17,531 bases of DNA from Lachnospiraceae bacterium (GCA_017391465.1 JAFOYH010000025.1:1-17531), one strand, 5' to 3'; positions 6,670-14,491 are shown, counted from the stretch's first letter. A program made the numbers and translations. The notes: generated by a model from the letters alone, not told the origin.

Positions 6670-7988
6670 TGTCTTATACTACTAATAATACTTCACCTCA
6701 TTTAAATAAAAGAAAACGCAAAAAACGCTTCCAGCCAAATAATCGTTATTTCACCGTTTGCGTTTACGCAATCATTAGTTTTACAGTTTGTCTGGCCATT
6801 TTCAAATTCACAAATAACTGGGCAAACACAAAGGCTCAGATTGGTAATCTGGTTTCTTTGTTTTCACCTTTCTTACTGGCCTTTTTAATTGCGTATTTTA
6901 TTACACCAATGGTAAAATATATTGACCGGATGCTTTTTTCGAACACATTCAATAATAAGCATAAAAAGCTTCATTTAGTTATTTCCATGCTTTTGGCTTA
7001 CTTTATTCTGGTTGGTGCGATCATCATGGTATTTATCTTTATCGTTCCTCAGATTATCAACAGTATCAGCCAGCTTGTACGCATGTCGCCAACCTTTTAT
7101 CAAAACACTCTGAATTTGTTGAGCTCTTTGGATGAAAAGTTCCCAAATCTGGACTTATCCTTTGTTTTGCAAACAGCTCAGGATGTTATGCCGGATATTT
7201 TTAATTTTGCACGTACATTTATGACCGACACTGTTCTTCCATTTTTATATAATGCAGGTATGTCGATTATCAGTTGGTTTATTAACATTTTGCTCGCTTT
7301 TGTCATTTCCTGCTATCTTGTTTTTGGAAAAGACCGCTTGTTAAAATCCTGCAAACGTCTGGCTTATGCTTGTTTACCAGAAGATATTTGTCTTTCATTA
7401 TTCGACATTCTTCACAACTGTAACGATATTTTCAGTTCCTTTATTACGGGAAAAGCCATTGATTCAACCATTATTGGTTTTCTGACATTTTTTGCCATGA
7501 CATTTTTAAAACTGGAATATGCTGTAATCATCAGTTTGATCGTAGGTATTACCAATATGATTCCTTACTTTGGTCCATTTATCGGTGCAGTTCCCGGGAT
7601 TTTAATCTTGTTGATTGTCGATTTCAAGCAGGCTTTAATTTTTGCTGTACTTATTCTTGCAGTTCAGCAGCTCGACGGTAACGTTATTGGTCCAAAGATT
7701 CTCGGTAAATCCACAGGGCTTCAGCCAATCTCCATTATTTTTGCCATCACTGTCGGCGGTGCCATTGCCGGACCTCTTGGCATGTTCCTCGGCGTACCGG
7801 TTGTTGCGGTTCTCATGTACCTTATGAATCAGTTACTCGATTTTATGTTAAAGAAAAAAGATATCAATCCGGATTTGAGCAATACCAAAGAAGCCATCTT
7901 TTCCAGTATTCCTGTAGATGATGCTTTCAAAGATGAATTTGAAAAAATGAATCTGGAAGATGAGGATTTTCCATATACTGTAAACTAG
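6669..7988 (+). CDS. AI-2E/UPF0118 family permease
   Basis: A 439-residue integral membrane protein of the AI-2E transporter family (Pfam AI-2E_transport; YdbI/PerM/TqsA relatives). About eight membrane helices are visible: paired helices at the N-terminus (about 30-50, 57-80), a long helix around 100-125, an amphipathic middle region, and a C-terminal cluster from about 195 to 400. The hallmark I-T-N-M-I-P-Y-F-G-P-F-I-G-A-V-P-G (about 295-311) and G-P-L-G-M-F-L-G-V-P (about 367-376) are present. Despite the name, characterised members export different things: TqsA the signal AI-2, others Na+/H+. Its coupling with mscS favours an ion role here, which is inference. AGGAGAT within the end of mscS is its ribosome binding site. 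The tail is acidic. Confidence 0.92.
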   Translation: MSYTTNNTSPHLNKRKRKKRFQPNNRYFTVCVYAIISFTVCLAIFKFTNNWANTKAQIGNLVSLFSPFLLAFLIAYFITPMVKYIDRMLFSNTFNNKHKKLHLVISMLLAYFILVGAIIMVFIFIVPQIINSISQLVRMSPTFYQNTLNLLSSLDEKFPNLDLSFVLQTAQDVMPDIFNFARTFMTDTVLPFLYNAGMSIISWFINILLAFVISCYLVFGKDRLLKSCKRLAYACLPEDICLSLFDILHNCNDIFSSFITGKAIDSTIIGFLTFFAMTFLKLEYAVIISLIVGITNMIPYFGPFIGAVPGILILLIVDFKQALIFAVLILAVQQLDGNVIGPKILGKSTGLQPISIIFAITVGGAIAGPLGMFLGVPVVAVLMYLMNQLLDFMLKKKDINPDLSNTKEAIFSSIPVDDAFKDEFEKMNLEDEDFPYTVN

Positions 7989-8005
7989 AAAGGACACCAT
8001 ATACT

Positions 8006-8641
8006 ATGCGATTAAGAAATGTTAAAGGTTCCCGTGAGACCATTGCAGCCAATCCATTGGTCATTCAGGATGTAAAAGAACAAAAAGGACACTGGGCAGA
8101 TATTTTCGAAAACACCCGGCCTGTATATATTGAAATCGGTATGGGAAAGGGCCAGTTCATCATTGAGATGGCACGCCGTAACCCGGATAAGAACTTTATC
8201 GGAATTGAAAAATACTCCAGCGTTTTAGTTCGTGCTTTGGAAAAATGCGAAGAAAATCCACCTGAAAATCTCCGTTTCATCCGCATGGATGCAGAAGAGA
8301 TTTTAGATGTTTTTGCAGTAGACGAAATTTCCGGTATTTACTTAAACTTCTCCGATCCATGGCCAAAAGATCGTCATGCCAAACGTCGTCTCACTTACAG
8401 AGATTTCTGGGCACGCTATAAAGAGATTTTAAAACCAGAAGGACAGGTCATCTTTAAAACGGATAACCGCCCACTCTTTGATTTCTCTTTGGAAGAAGTG
8501 GAAATTGCCGGATGGACACTGGTCAATGTGACTTTTGACCTTCATCACAGCGAATACATGGAAGGCAATGTGATGACCGAATACGAAGCCAAGTTCTCTG
8601 CAAAAGGCAATCCGATTCACCGTTTGGTTGCTCACGCATAA
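8006..8641 (+). CDS. trmB: tRNA (guanine-N7-)-methyltransferase TrmB
   Basis: A 211-residue SAM-dependent enzyme that methylates G46 in the tRNA variable loop to m7G. The SAM site is E43-I-G-M-G-K-G-Q-F (43-51), followed by the acidic strand end I-E-K (67-69). The family signature is N-F-S-D-P-W-P-K-D-R-H-A-K-R-R (114-128), including D117, K121, H124 and R127. The C-terminal block T-D-N-x-P-L-F plus T-E-Y-E-A-K-F is intact. Length is normal. It starts 17 bases after the upstream permease gene with AAAGGA, so it is the third gene of the mscS operon. Confidence 0.96.
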   Translation: MRLRNVKGSRETIAANPLVIQDVKEQKGHWADIFENTRPVYIEIGMGKGQFIIEMARRNPDKNFIGIEKYSSVLVRALEKCEENPPENLRFIRMDAEEILDVFAVDEISGIYLNFSDPWPKDRHAKRRLTYRDFWARYKEILKPEGQVIFKTDNRPLFDFSLEEVEIAGWTLVNVTFDLHHSEYMEGNVMTEYEAKFSAKGNPIHRLVAHA

Positions 8642-8664
8642 AATAATTTATAACAGTACACAAA

Positions 8665-8740
8665 AAGGATGGATGTCATGAAATGTCCATGTTCACTTCG
8701 AATGAAGTTGTCTGTTTTCTGCTACGAGCATCCATGCCTT
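8665..8740 (+). promoter_or_regulatory. Hairpin that can sequester the ribosome binding site of the small Cys-rich ORF
   Basis: AAGGATGGATG (8665-8675) pairs over 11 bp, with one bulged G at 8736, with 8729-8740. An inner 5-bp hairpin (ACTTC/GAAGT) sits near 8695-8708. The helix covers the AAGGAT ribosome binding site and stops two bases before the ATG at 8678. It could gate translation, or be the core of a structured RNA. Confidence 0.4.
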
Positions 8741-8818
8741 GATCGTCATTGCATCCAGTGCTACCGGTCCTGGAAGGAAGTATGCCGTTTTATCCTTGAA
8801 ATGAATAAATGCAGGTAA
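8678..8818 (+). CDS. Putative 46-residue cysteine-rich small protein, function unknown
   Basis: This short ORF lies 36 bases downstream of trmB. It begins ATG AAA TGT CCA TGT and ends TGC AGG TAA. The ribosome binding site AAGGAT sits seven bases before the ATG. Eight of 46 residues are Cys (C3, C5, C15, C20, C25, C28, C36, C45), arranged as C-P-C near the start and C-x4-C-x4-C-x2-C in the middle, with H18 and H24 nearby and a Trp/Arg-rich stretch (R-S-W-K-E-V-C-R-F). No signal peptide or membrane helix is seen, so an intracellular metal-binding or redox role is possible; this is inference. I do not recognise a family. The terminator follows directly. The alternative is a non-coding RNA, since the region also folds well. 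Confidence 0.5.
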   Translation: MKCPCSLRMKLSVFCYEHPCLDRHCIQCYRSWKEVCRFILEMNKCR

Positions 8819-8825
8819 ATCCTGA

Positions 8826-8884
8826 AAAATCCCTGTTTCTTATAGAAAGCATAAATCTTAGCTTTCCAAAGAAACAGGGATTTT
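8826..8884. terminator. Bidirectional terminator with extended two-part stem
   Basis: AAAATCCCTGTTTC (8826-8839) pairs perfectly with 8871-8884, and an inner 6-bp stem (GAAAGC 8845-8850 with GCTTTC 8861-8866) makes a long hairpin. T-runs flank both sides. It separates the mscS-trmB unit (+) from the exonuclease gene (-), whose stop codon is at 8886-8888. Confidence 0.85.
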
Positions 8885-8885
8885 A

Positions 8886-9845
8886 TTATTTATCTTTATG
8901 TCGTTTTTCAAGACGTTTTTTTCGCACTTCTTCTTTCATATCCACAATGGTCTGTGCCCCCGCTTCGTCCATGCGGCGAATGGTCTTGACCACAATAAAT
9001 GTTTCATCGTCCGTTTTCTTAATACGGATCTTCCCGCGAAGATATCCATGTTCTTCACATTCTGCCAGACAATAATAAGCCTTATTCTTTCCTACAAACC
9101 AACGTATACGCTTTGCTGCAGGCTTCCCACATGCAAAACAACGGGTCGTACGAACTTCTCTGTCTGCCATAGCTGCTTCTTTATTCGCAAATTCCTTTGA
9201 AACATATTTGGAATAGGTCGGATATAAGAGTTTCAGTTCGTCTCTTCGACGTTTAGGATGCTGATAATAATCCACTGTATACCACTTGGATACTTCGTTT
9301 AAATCCATAGTTACAAAGACTTCTGCTGTATATTCCGCATCATGGATGGCACGATGAAAACCGCTTTTCTTCTCAATATTCAAATACTCAACCGCACATT
9401 CCAATGAAGCCGTACTATTGCTATCCTCTTCCAGATAATACAATCGAAAAAGCTTTTGAACATTGTGATAGGTAATCGGTCCCTTCACGGCATCTTCCAT
9501 ATGAAAAAATTTCAGATTACGCTGAAGCTCCAGAAGATCCAAATTCCCCCAGGTACAAAACATGTAATCATCACCGCACCACTCCAGAAATTCCGGCATT
9601 ACTTCACAAAACGGACGTCCTTCACTTAATTCCTTTTCCGAAATGCCCGTCAGATTCTTCGTCACATGATGTAATTTTTTATAAACTTTTGGTTTTATAA
9701 TCTGGTTGAATCGATCCATCTCTTGTCCCTGTCCGTTAAGCTTTACAGCTCCGATTTCGATAATCTCAAAAGGGAGTTTTTTATTGGAAGAATGTTTTCC
9801 ATAAGGGGATTGATTCCATTCAAAATCCACGACAACATATTGCAT
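8886..9845 (-). CDS. DEDDh-type 3'-5' exonuclease with C-terminal Cys/His cluster (KapD-like)
   Basis: A 319-residue protein from the ATG at 9845, or 324 from a GTG at 9860. I chose the ATG because V-V-V-D-F-E-W-N begins right after it; neither start has a strong ribosome binding site. Residues 1-180 are an RNase-T/DnaQ-like exonuclease: D7 and E9 (Exo I), W-G-N-L-D103 (Exo II), and H164-R-A-I-H-D169 (Exo III, the DEDDh form). The E-I-I-E-I-G-A-V-K strand is also typical. After a basic linker, a second module carries C236-x2-C239, C259-x3-C263 and H266, probably a zinc site, and the protein ends in a Lys/Arg-rich tail. Substrate unknown; RNA or DNA trimming is inferred. An extended -10 (TGATATAAT, 9890..9885) may be its promoter. 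It stands alone. Confidence 0.88.
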   Translation of the reverse strand: MQYVVVDFEWNQSPYGKHSSNKKLPFEIIEIGAVKLNGQGQEMDRFNQIIKPKVYKKLHHVTKNLTGISEKELSEGRPFCEVMPEFLEWCGDDYMFCTWGNLDLLELQRNLKFFHMEDAVKGPITYHNVQKLFRLYYLEEDSNSTASLECAVEYLNIEKKSGFHRAIHDAEYTAEVFVTMDLNEVSKWYTVDYYQHPKRRRDELKLLYPTYSKYVSKEFANKEAAMADREVRTTRCFACGKPAAKRIRWFVGKNKAYYCLAECEEHGYLRGKIRIKKTDDETFIVVKTIRRMDEAGAQTIVDMKEEVRKKRLEKRHKDK

Positions 9846-9935
9846 AATTTTACGTCTCACTCTCTGTGTTACATTCCAAACTGTATTATATCATATGTTT
9901 CAAATATCTGCGAGAACTAATCCAAATTCCTTGAC

Positions 9936-9965
9936 TTGAAATCCTCTATGCAGATGTGCTAATAT
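9936..9965 (+). promoter_or_regulatory. Promoter of the DUF1015 gene
   Basis: TTGAAA (9936-9941) and TAATAT (9960-9965) are 18 bases apart, with a TG one base before the -10 (extended -10). A TTGACT overlaps just upstream. AAGGAGG precedes the ATG at 10008. Confidence 0.6.
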
Positions 9966-10007
9966 TAGACACAATGAGAAACGATATCATTTTAAGGAGG
10001 ATTTCCA

Positions 10008-11246
10008 ATGGCTGTTTTAAAACCTTTTGCAGCAATTCGTCCCATTCCGGGTCTTGCATGTCGTGTTGCTGCATTGCCTTACGATGTTATGAATACCGAA
10101 GAAGCCCGAAAGATGGTGGAACACAATCCTTATTCTTTTTTGCATATTGACCGGGCTGAAATCGATTTTGACACACCTGTCGATCCTTATGATAAAGCCG
10201 TGTATGAAAAGGCGGCTTCCACATTCAACCAGATGCGTACCGACGGAATTTACACACAGGATGAAGATGCCTGTCTTTATATTTACCGTGAAATCATGTA
10301 CGGTCGTATTCAAATTGGTCTTGTCGGTTGTGTTTCTATCGATGATTATGCCAATGAAATTATCAAAAAACACGAACTGACGCGTGCAGATAAAGAAGAA
10401 GACCGTATCCGACATGTGGATACCCTCAACGCGAATACAGGTCCTATTTTCTTAACTTACCGTGCAAAACAAAATATTTCCAATGTTATGAAATATTGGA
10501 TAGATACCCATAGTCCAATTTATGATTTTGCATCCAGCGACGGTGTTCAACATACTGTATGGAAGATCGATGACAAGAAAACCATACAAGGTTTACAATT
10601 GGAATTTGATAAAGTACCTTACCTTTATATCGCTGATGGTCACCACCGCGCTGCATCCGCATTCCATGTGGGTATGAAACGTCGTGCAGAACATCCGGAT
10701 TACACAGGTTATGAAGAATTCAACTATTTCCTTGCCGTATTATTCCCGGATGAACAGCTTCATATATGGCCATATAACCGCTATGTCCATAATCTCAATG
10801 GTCTAACCAAGGAAGCATTTTTGCAGAAACTGGAACAGAACTTTAAAGTTAATCCGGTCGAAGATCGATATGAGCCATGCAAAAAACATAAAGCCGGCAT
10901 GTATCTGGATGGCACCTGGTATGATCTGACGTTTAAAGATGGTTCTTTCGACGAAAATGATACAATTGGTCATCTGGACGTATCTATTCTTCAGAACAAT
11001 CTTCTTGCTCCGATTCTTGGCATTGATGATCCACGTACAAACAAACAGATTGATTTTGTGGGTGGCATCCGCGGTCTTGCCGAATTGGAACGTCTTGTTA
11101 ATGACAACGGCGGTGTGGCTTTTGCACTTTATCCAACAACCATAGAAGATCTCCTAAAGATTGCCGATGAAGGCAAGATTATGCCTCCAAAATCTACGTG
11201 GTTTGAGCCAAAACTTCGAAGTGGACTCTTTATTCACGAGCTATAA
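10008..11246 (+). CDS. DUF1015 family protein (possible serine/glycerate-linked kinase-like protein)
   Basis: A 412-residue soluble protein of the DUF1015 family. Seen in the sequence: the N-terminal F-A-A-I-R-P-I-P...V-A-A-L-P-Y-D-V-M block (7-28), the H-E-L-T-R-A-D-K-E-E-D-R block (122-133), N-T-G-P-I-F-L-T-Y (143-151), and Y-I-A-D210-G-H-H-R-A (207-215). The D-G-H-H-R element resembles the nucleotide/phosphate site in ParB/sulfiredoxin-fold proteins such as archaeal serine kinase SerK. In Clostridia, DUF1015 genes are often found beside serA/serC. Here the next gene is glycerate kinase, which also points to serine/glycerate metabolism; both points are inference, and no activity is established. 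It has a strong ribosome binding site (AAGGAGG), its own promoter and its own terminator. No signal peptide or membrane segment. Confidence 0.88.
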   Translation: MAVLKPFAAIRPIPGLACRVAALPYDVMNTEEARKMVEHNPYSFLHIDRAEIDFDTPVDPYDKAVYEKAASTFNQMRTDGIYTQDEDACLYIYREIMYGRIQIGLVGCVSIDDYANEIIKKHELTRADKEEDRIRHVDTLNANTGPIFLTYRAKQNISNVMKYWIDTHSPIYDFASSDGVQHTVWKIDDKKTIQGLQLEFDKVPYLYIADGHHRAASAFHVGMKRRAEHPDYTGYEEFNYFLAVLFPDEQLHIWPYNRYVHNLNGLTKEAFLQKLEQNFKVNPVEDRYEPCKKHKAGMYLDGTWYDLTFKDGSFDENDTIGHLDVSILQNNLLAPILGIDDPRTNKQIDFVGGIRGLAELERLVNDNGGVAFALYPTTIEDLLKIADEGKIMPPKSTWFEPKLRSGLFIHEL

Positions 11247-11251
11247 AATTC

Positions 11252-11305
11252 AGGCTAAGAACACCTTTTACTTTCTTTTAGAGAGTAGCGTTCTTAGCCT
11301 TTTTG
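11252..11305 (+). terminator. Terminator after the DUF1015 gene
   Basis: AGGCTAAGAAC (11252-11262) pairs perfectly over 11 bp with 11290-11300 and is followed by TTTTTG on the plus strand. It separates DUF1015 from glycerate kinase transcription. Confidence 0.85.
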
Positions 11306-11308
11306 TTA

Positions 11309-11337
11309 TTGCGAATCAAAGCGTATTTTGATATAGT
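11309..11337 (+). promoter_or_regulatory. Promoter of the glycerate kinase gene
   Basis: TTGCGA (11309-11314) and TATAGT (11332-11337) are 17 bases apart, directly after the upstream terminator. Transcription would begin near 11344, at the edge of the palindrome described separately. Confidence 0.55.
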
Positions 11338-11343
11338 TTGATT

Positions 11344-11358
11344 ATATACGTCGTATAT
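11344..11358 (+). promoter_or_regulatory. Putative operator palindrome at the glycerate kinase start site
   Basis: ATATACG-T-CGTATAT is a perfect 7-bp inverted repeat around one central base. It sits 6 to 20 bases after the -10, where a bound repressor would block initiation. The protein that binds is unknown; the shape suits a small dimeric regulator such as a GntR-family member, which is a guess. Confidence 0.4.
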
Positions 11359-11383
11359 TTATGTATAAGGGAGAAGATAAAAT

Positions 11384-12535
11384 ATGAAAACAGTTATTGC
11401 AATTGACTCTTTAAAAGGCAGTTTAACTTCCATGGAAGCCGGAATGGCAATCCGCGAAGGTATTCTCAATGCCTGGGGTGACAAAATGGAAGTTCTCGTT
11501 CGTCCTTTGGCAGACGGTGGTGAGGGGACCATCGATGCCCTTGTGGAAGGTATGAACGGTGTACTTAAAGAAATCGAAGTTGAAGGTCCATTCAAGGCAA
11601 AAGTAACAAGCCGTTACGGCTGGATTCCAAATAAAAAGACAGCAGTTATTGAATGTGCAGAAAGTTCCGGTTTAAGCCTCGTTCCTGCAGCTGACCGCAA
11701 CCCATTAAAAACATCTACCATCGGTATGGGACAGGTCATCCGCAATGCAGTCGAATACGGTGTACGTAACTTTATCGTCGGTCTTGGCGGAAGCGCAACC
11801 AACGACTGCGGAACAGGTATGCTCACAGCACTTGGTTATAAATTCCTCGATGAAAATGGCAGCGAACTTTTTGGTTGTGGTGAATCCTTACAGAAGATTC
11901 ACAGCATCGATATGACCAATGTTATGCCTGAACTTAAAGATTGTACATTCCATATTGCATGCGATGTTACAAACCCGCTTTGCGGTGAACTCGGTGCAAG
12001 CCATGTATACGGTCCTCAGAAAGGAGCAACCCCTGAGATGGTTGAAATCCTTGATGCAGGCTGTCATCATTTTGCAGAAGTAACAAAAGCTACACTTGGT
12101 ATCGATAACGAAGAGCTTCCGGGTGCAGGTGCTGCCGGCGGTCTCGGTTATACATTCGCTACGTTCTTAAAGGGTGAATTAAAATCCGGTATCCAGATTG
12201 TTCTTGAAGAAATCCGTCTCGAAGATGATTTAAAAGATGCCGACTTCGTTGTTACAGGCGAAGGTCGTCTCGATCATCAGACTGCCATGGGTAAGGCTCC
12301 AATTGGTGTTGCTAAACTTGCAAAGAAACATGGTGCAACCGTTATCGCCTTTGCGGGTTCCGTTACAAACGATGCAAAAGCATGTAATGCAGCAGGTATC
12401 GACGCTTTCTTCCCAATTCTTCGAAGTATCACCACGCTCGATGAAGCTATGGATAAAGAAAATGCTACATACAATATGATGCATACTGCAGAACAGGCAT
12501 TTAACTTGCTTAAAGCGGTTAAGTTCTGGTACTAG
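11384..12535 (+). CDS. glxK: Glycerate kinase (GlxK/GarK family)
   Basis: A 383-residue class I glycerate kinase, cytoplasmic, phosphorylating D-glycerate with ATP (2-phosphoglycerate is the product reported for this family), which feeds lower glycolysis. Signatures: I-D-S-L-K-G-S-L-T-S-M-E-A (7-19), R-P-L-A-D-G-G-E-G-T-I-D-A-L (40-53), G-L-G-G-S-A-T-N-D-C-G-T-G-M-L (128-142), and G-A-A-G-G-L-G-Y (about 249-256). Length is typical. The ATG follows GGGAG. It has its own promoter with a possible operator, and there is no clear terminator before purE, so read-through into purE is possible. Glycerate may come from serine or tartrate/glyoxylate breakdown; the DUF1015 neighbour fits serine. The exact symbol (glxK or garK) is by family similarity. 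Confidence 0.94.
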   Translation: MKTVIAIDSLKGSLTSMEAGMAIREGILNAWGDKMEVLVRPLADGGEGTIDALVEGMNGVLKEIEVEGPFKAKVTSRYGWIPNKKTAVIECAESSGLSLVPAADRNPLKTSTIGMGQVIRNAVEYGVRNFIVGLGGSATNDCGTGMLTALGYKFLDENGSELFGCGESLQKIHSIDMTNVMPELKDCTFHIACDVTNPLCGELGASHVYGPQKGATPEMVEILDAGCHHFAEVTKATLGIDNEELPGAGAAGGLGYTFATFLKGELKSGIQIVLEEIRLEDDLKDADFVVTGEGRLDHQTAMGKAPIGVAKLAKKHGATVIAFAGSVTNDAKACNAAGIDAFFPILRSITTLDEAMDKENATYNMMHTAEQAFNLLKAVKFWY

Positions 12536-12545
12536 TAACACATTA

Positions 12546-12574
12546 TTTACAATCATTCGATTCTCTGTTAGAAT
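12546..12574 (+). promoter_or_regulatory. Promoter of purE
   Basis: TTTACA (12546-12551) and TAGAAT (12569-12574) are 17 bases apart with TG one base before the -10 (extended -10). The 66-base AT-rich leader shows no purine riboswitch core, so purE control here is not by that aptamer. Confidence 0.6.
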
Positions 12575-12640
12575 AAATATGTTATTATATATAAGTATTT
12601 TTAATAAAAATTTGATTTTTTATAAGCAGGAGGAAATGAA

Positions 12641-13129
12641 ATGAGAGTTGCTATTATCATGGGATCCACAAGTGATTTAGGAAAGATGGATCCAGCAGTT
12701 TCTATCTTAAAAGAATATGGTGTAACTGTTGACGTTCGTTGTTTATCTGCACATCGTGCACACAAAGGTTTATCCGAATTCATTGCTGAAACAGAAACAA
12801 ACGGTACAGAAGTAATCATTGCTGCTGCAGGTATGGCAGCCGCTTTACCAGGTGTTGTTGCAAGTCAGACTGTACTTCCAGTTATCGGTGTTCCATTAAC
12901 ATCTGCAGCTTTAGACGGTATGGACGCTTTACTTTCCATTGTACAGATGCCATCCGGTATCCCAGTTGCAACCGTAGCAATCAATGGCGGTAAAAACTCC
13001 GCATACCTTGCACTTCAGATTATGGGAATCAAACATCCTGAAATCAAAGAAAAATTAGCAGCTTACCGCAGACACATGGAAGAAGATGCTATGAAATCCA
13101 ACGAAGAAGTTATTGCAAAATATAAATAA
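12641..13129 (+). CDS. purE: 5-(carboxyamino)imidazole ribonucleotide mutase PurE
   Basis: A 162-residue PurE, the purine biosynthesis enzyme that moves the carboxyl group to form CAIR. Signatures: I-M-G-S-T-S-D (6-12), V-R-C-L-S-A-H-R-A-H (32-41, with H38 and H41), A-A-A-G-M-A-A-A-L-P-G (61-71) and V-I-G-V-P-L near residue 86. Class I (needs PurK) versus class II (uses CO2 directly) cannot be decided from sight. No purK or other pur gene is next to it. The ribosome binding site is strong (AGGAGG), it has its own promoter and ends at a bidirectional terminator. Confidence 0.96.
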   Translation: MRVAIIMGSTSDLGKMDPAVSILKEYGVTVDVRCLSAHRAHKGLSEFIAETETNGTEVIIAAAGMAAALPGVVASQTVLPVIGVPLTSAALDGMDALLSIVQMPSGIPVATVAINGGKNSAYLALQIMGIKHPEIKEKLAAYRRHMEEDAMKSNEEVIAKYK

Positions 13130-13140
13130 GTAATTAAAAA

Positions 13141-13202
13141 AATCCTGAAAGTTGTCTCCCTTCATTAAACTGAAAATGTCGACAACTTTCAGGATTTTTT
13201 CA
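13141..13202. terminator. Bidirectional terminator between purE and deoB
   Basis: A perfect 16-bp stem (13141-13156 with 13181-13196) with a 24-base loop and T-runs on both strands. It ends purE (+) and the rbs-deoB operon (-). Confidence 0.88.
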
Positions 13203-13245
13203 AATCAAATTTTAATAAAAACCGCTCTGGAAAATACCATTCCTT

Positions 13246-14442
13246 TTACTTCAACTGATCGAGAAGAGAGCTTCCAATCGTTCCATCGGGCATTTCCACG
13301 CCAAAATTATCCGCAATTGTTGCACCGATGACTGCAAATGTATCTGCCTCTTCTAATTTACCGCTGCCTTCCATGGATGGTGAATATGCAATAAATGGAA
13401 CTTTTTCGCGTGTATGATCTGTTCCCGTATGTGTTGGATCATTTCCGTGATCTGCTGTAATAATCAGCAAATCATCTTCTTCAAGAAGTTCTAACAATTC
13501 ACCCAGTTTTTCGTCAAACATTTCCAGTTCCTTGGCATATCCTGACACATTACGACGGTGCCCCCATAATGCATCAAAATCAACCAGATTTACAAAACAA
13601 AGTCCGTTGAAATTTCTCTTCGCAATTTCAATTGTCTGCTCCATTCCATGAACAGAACTTTTTGATTTATTCGATTCCGTAATACCTTCTCCATCAAAAA
13701 TATCATGGATCTTTCCAACAGAAATAACATCGAATCCTGCATCTTTGAGTACATTCAGTGCTGTTCTTCCGTAAGGTTTCAGAGCATAGTCGTGACGGTT
13801 GCTCGTACGTTTAAATTCACCTTTTTTCTTACCAACATAAGGTCTGGCAATAACACGTCCAACCTTCCATTCATCTTTCATGGTAATTTCTCTGGCGATC
13901 TCACAGCAACGATATAACTCTTTCAGGTCAAAAGTCTCTTCATTGCCACAAATCTGAAGTACAGAGTCTGCAGATGTGTACACGATCATGTGCCCCGTTG
14001 CAATCTCTTCTTCTGCCAGTTCATCCAGAATTTCTGTGCCGCTTGCACTCTTATTACCAATAATCACACGTCCGGTCCGCTTAGACAGTTCCTCTAAAAG
14101 TTCTTTTGGAAATCCCGTTTCTGTAAATGTCTGAAACGGCTTTGTAATATGGAGACCCATCATTTCCCAATGCCCTGTCATCGTATCTTTTCCCGTACTT
14201 GCTTCATTTAATTTTGTAAAATAACCTAATGGAACCTCCACTGGCGCTACCTGTTTTAAATCATGAAGATTTGCCATTCCAAGTTTTTGAAGATTTGGAA
14301 TGTAAAATTTTTCGACATTTTGAGAAATATGTCCCAATGTATCTGTTCCGGCATCACCATAGGAAGGCGCATCATTTAATGCGCCTACCCCAAGTGAGTC
14401 TATAACAATCGTAAAAATTCTTCTATATTTTCGCTTATCCAA
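13246..14442 (-). CDS. deoB: Phosphopentomutase
   Basis: A 398-residue alkaline-phosphatase-superfamily phosphopentomutase, cytoplasmic, interconverting ribose-1-P and ribose-5-P (and the deoxy forms). Metal-binding and catalytic blocks: T-I-V-I-D15-S-L-G-V-G-A-L, S-T-G-K-D-T87-M-T-G-H-W (T87 is the likely phospho-acceptor), and near the C-terminus [19 protein letters not shown]. Length is normal. The start is TTG at 14442, with AGAGGG a few bases upstream; the first 10 residues lead straight into the core strand, so no other start fits. It is last in the rbs operon, 49 bases after the kinase gene. This suggests that imported sugar or nucleosides are linked to ribose-1-P metabolism. Confidence 0.95.
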   Translation of the reverse strand: MDKRKYRRIFTIVIDSLGVGALNDAPSYGDAGTDTLGHISQNVEKFYIPNLQKLGMANLHDLKQVAPVEVPLGYFTKLNEASTGKDTMTGHWEMMGLHITKPFQTFTETGFPKELLEELSKRTGRVIIGNKSASGTEILDELAEEEIATGHMIVYTSADSVLQICGNEETFDLKELYRCCEIAREITMKDEWKVGRVIARPYVGKKKGEFKRTSNRHDYALKPYGRTALNVLKDAGFDVISVGKIHDIFDGEGITESNKSKSSVHGMEQTIEIAKRNFNGLCFVNLVDFDALWGHRRNVSGYAKELEMFDEKLGELLELLEEDDLLIITADHGNDPTHTGTDHTREKVPFIAYSPSMEGSGKLEEADTFAVIGATIADNFGVEMPDGTIGSSLLDQLK

Positions 14443-14491
14443 TTTCTCGCCCTCTTAGATTAATGATACGGCTTTTACCATTTTTAATGCA

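Noticed and set aside
10017..10415. Long open frame antisense to the DUF1015 gene
   Set aside because: It is a mirror of a well-conserved coding frame, with no ribosome binding site or recognisable domain.
12575..12640. Purine riboswitch before purE
   Set aside because: The leader after the promoter is about 60 bases of AT-rich sequence without the conserved three-way junction loops.
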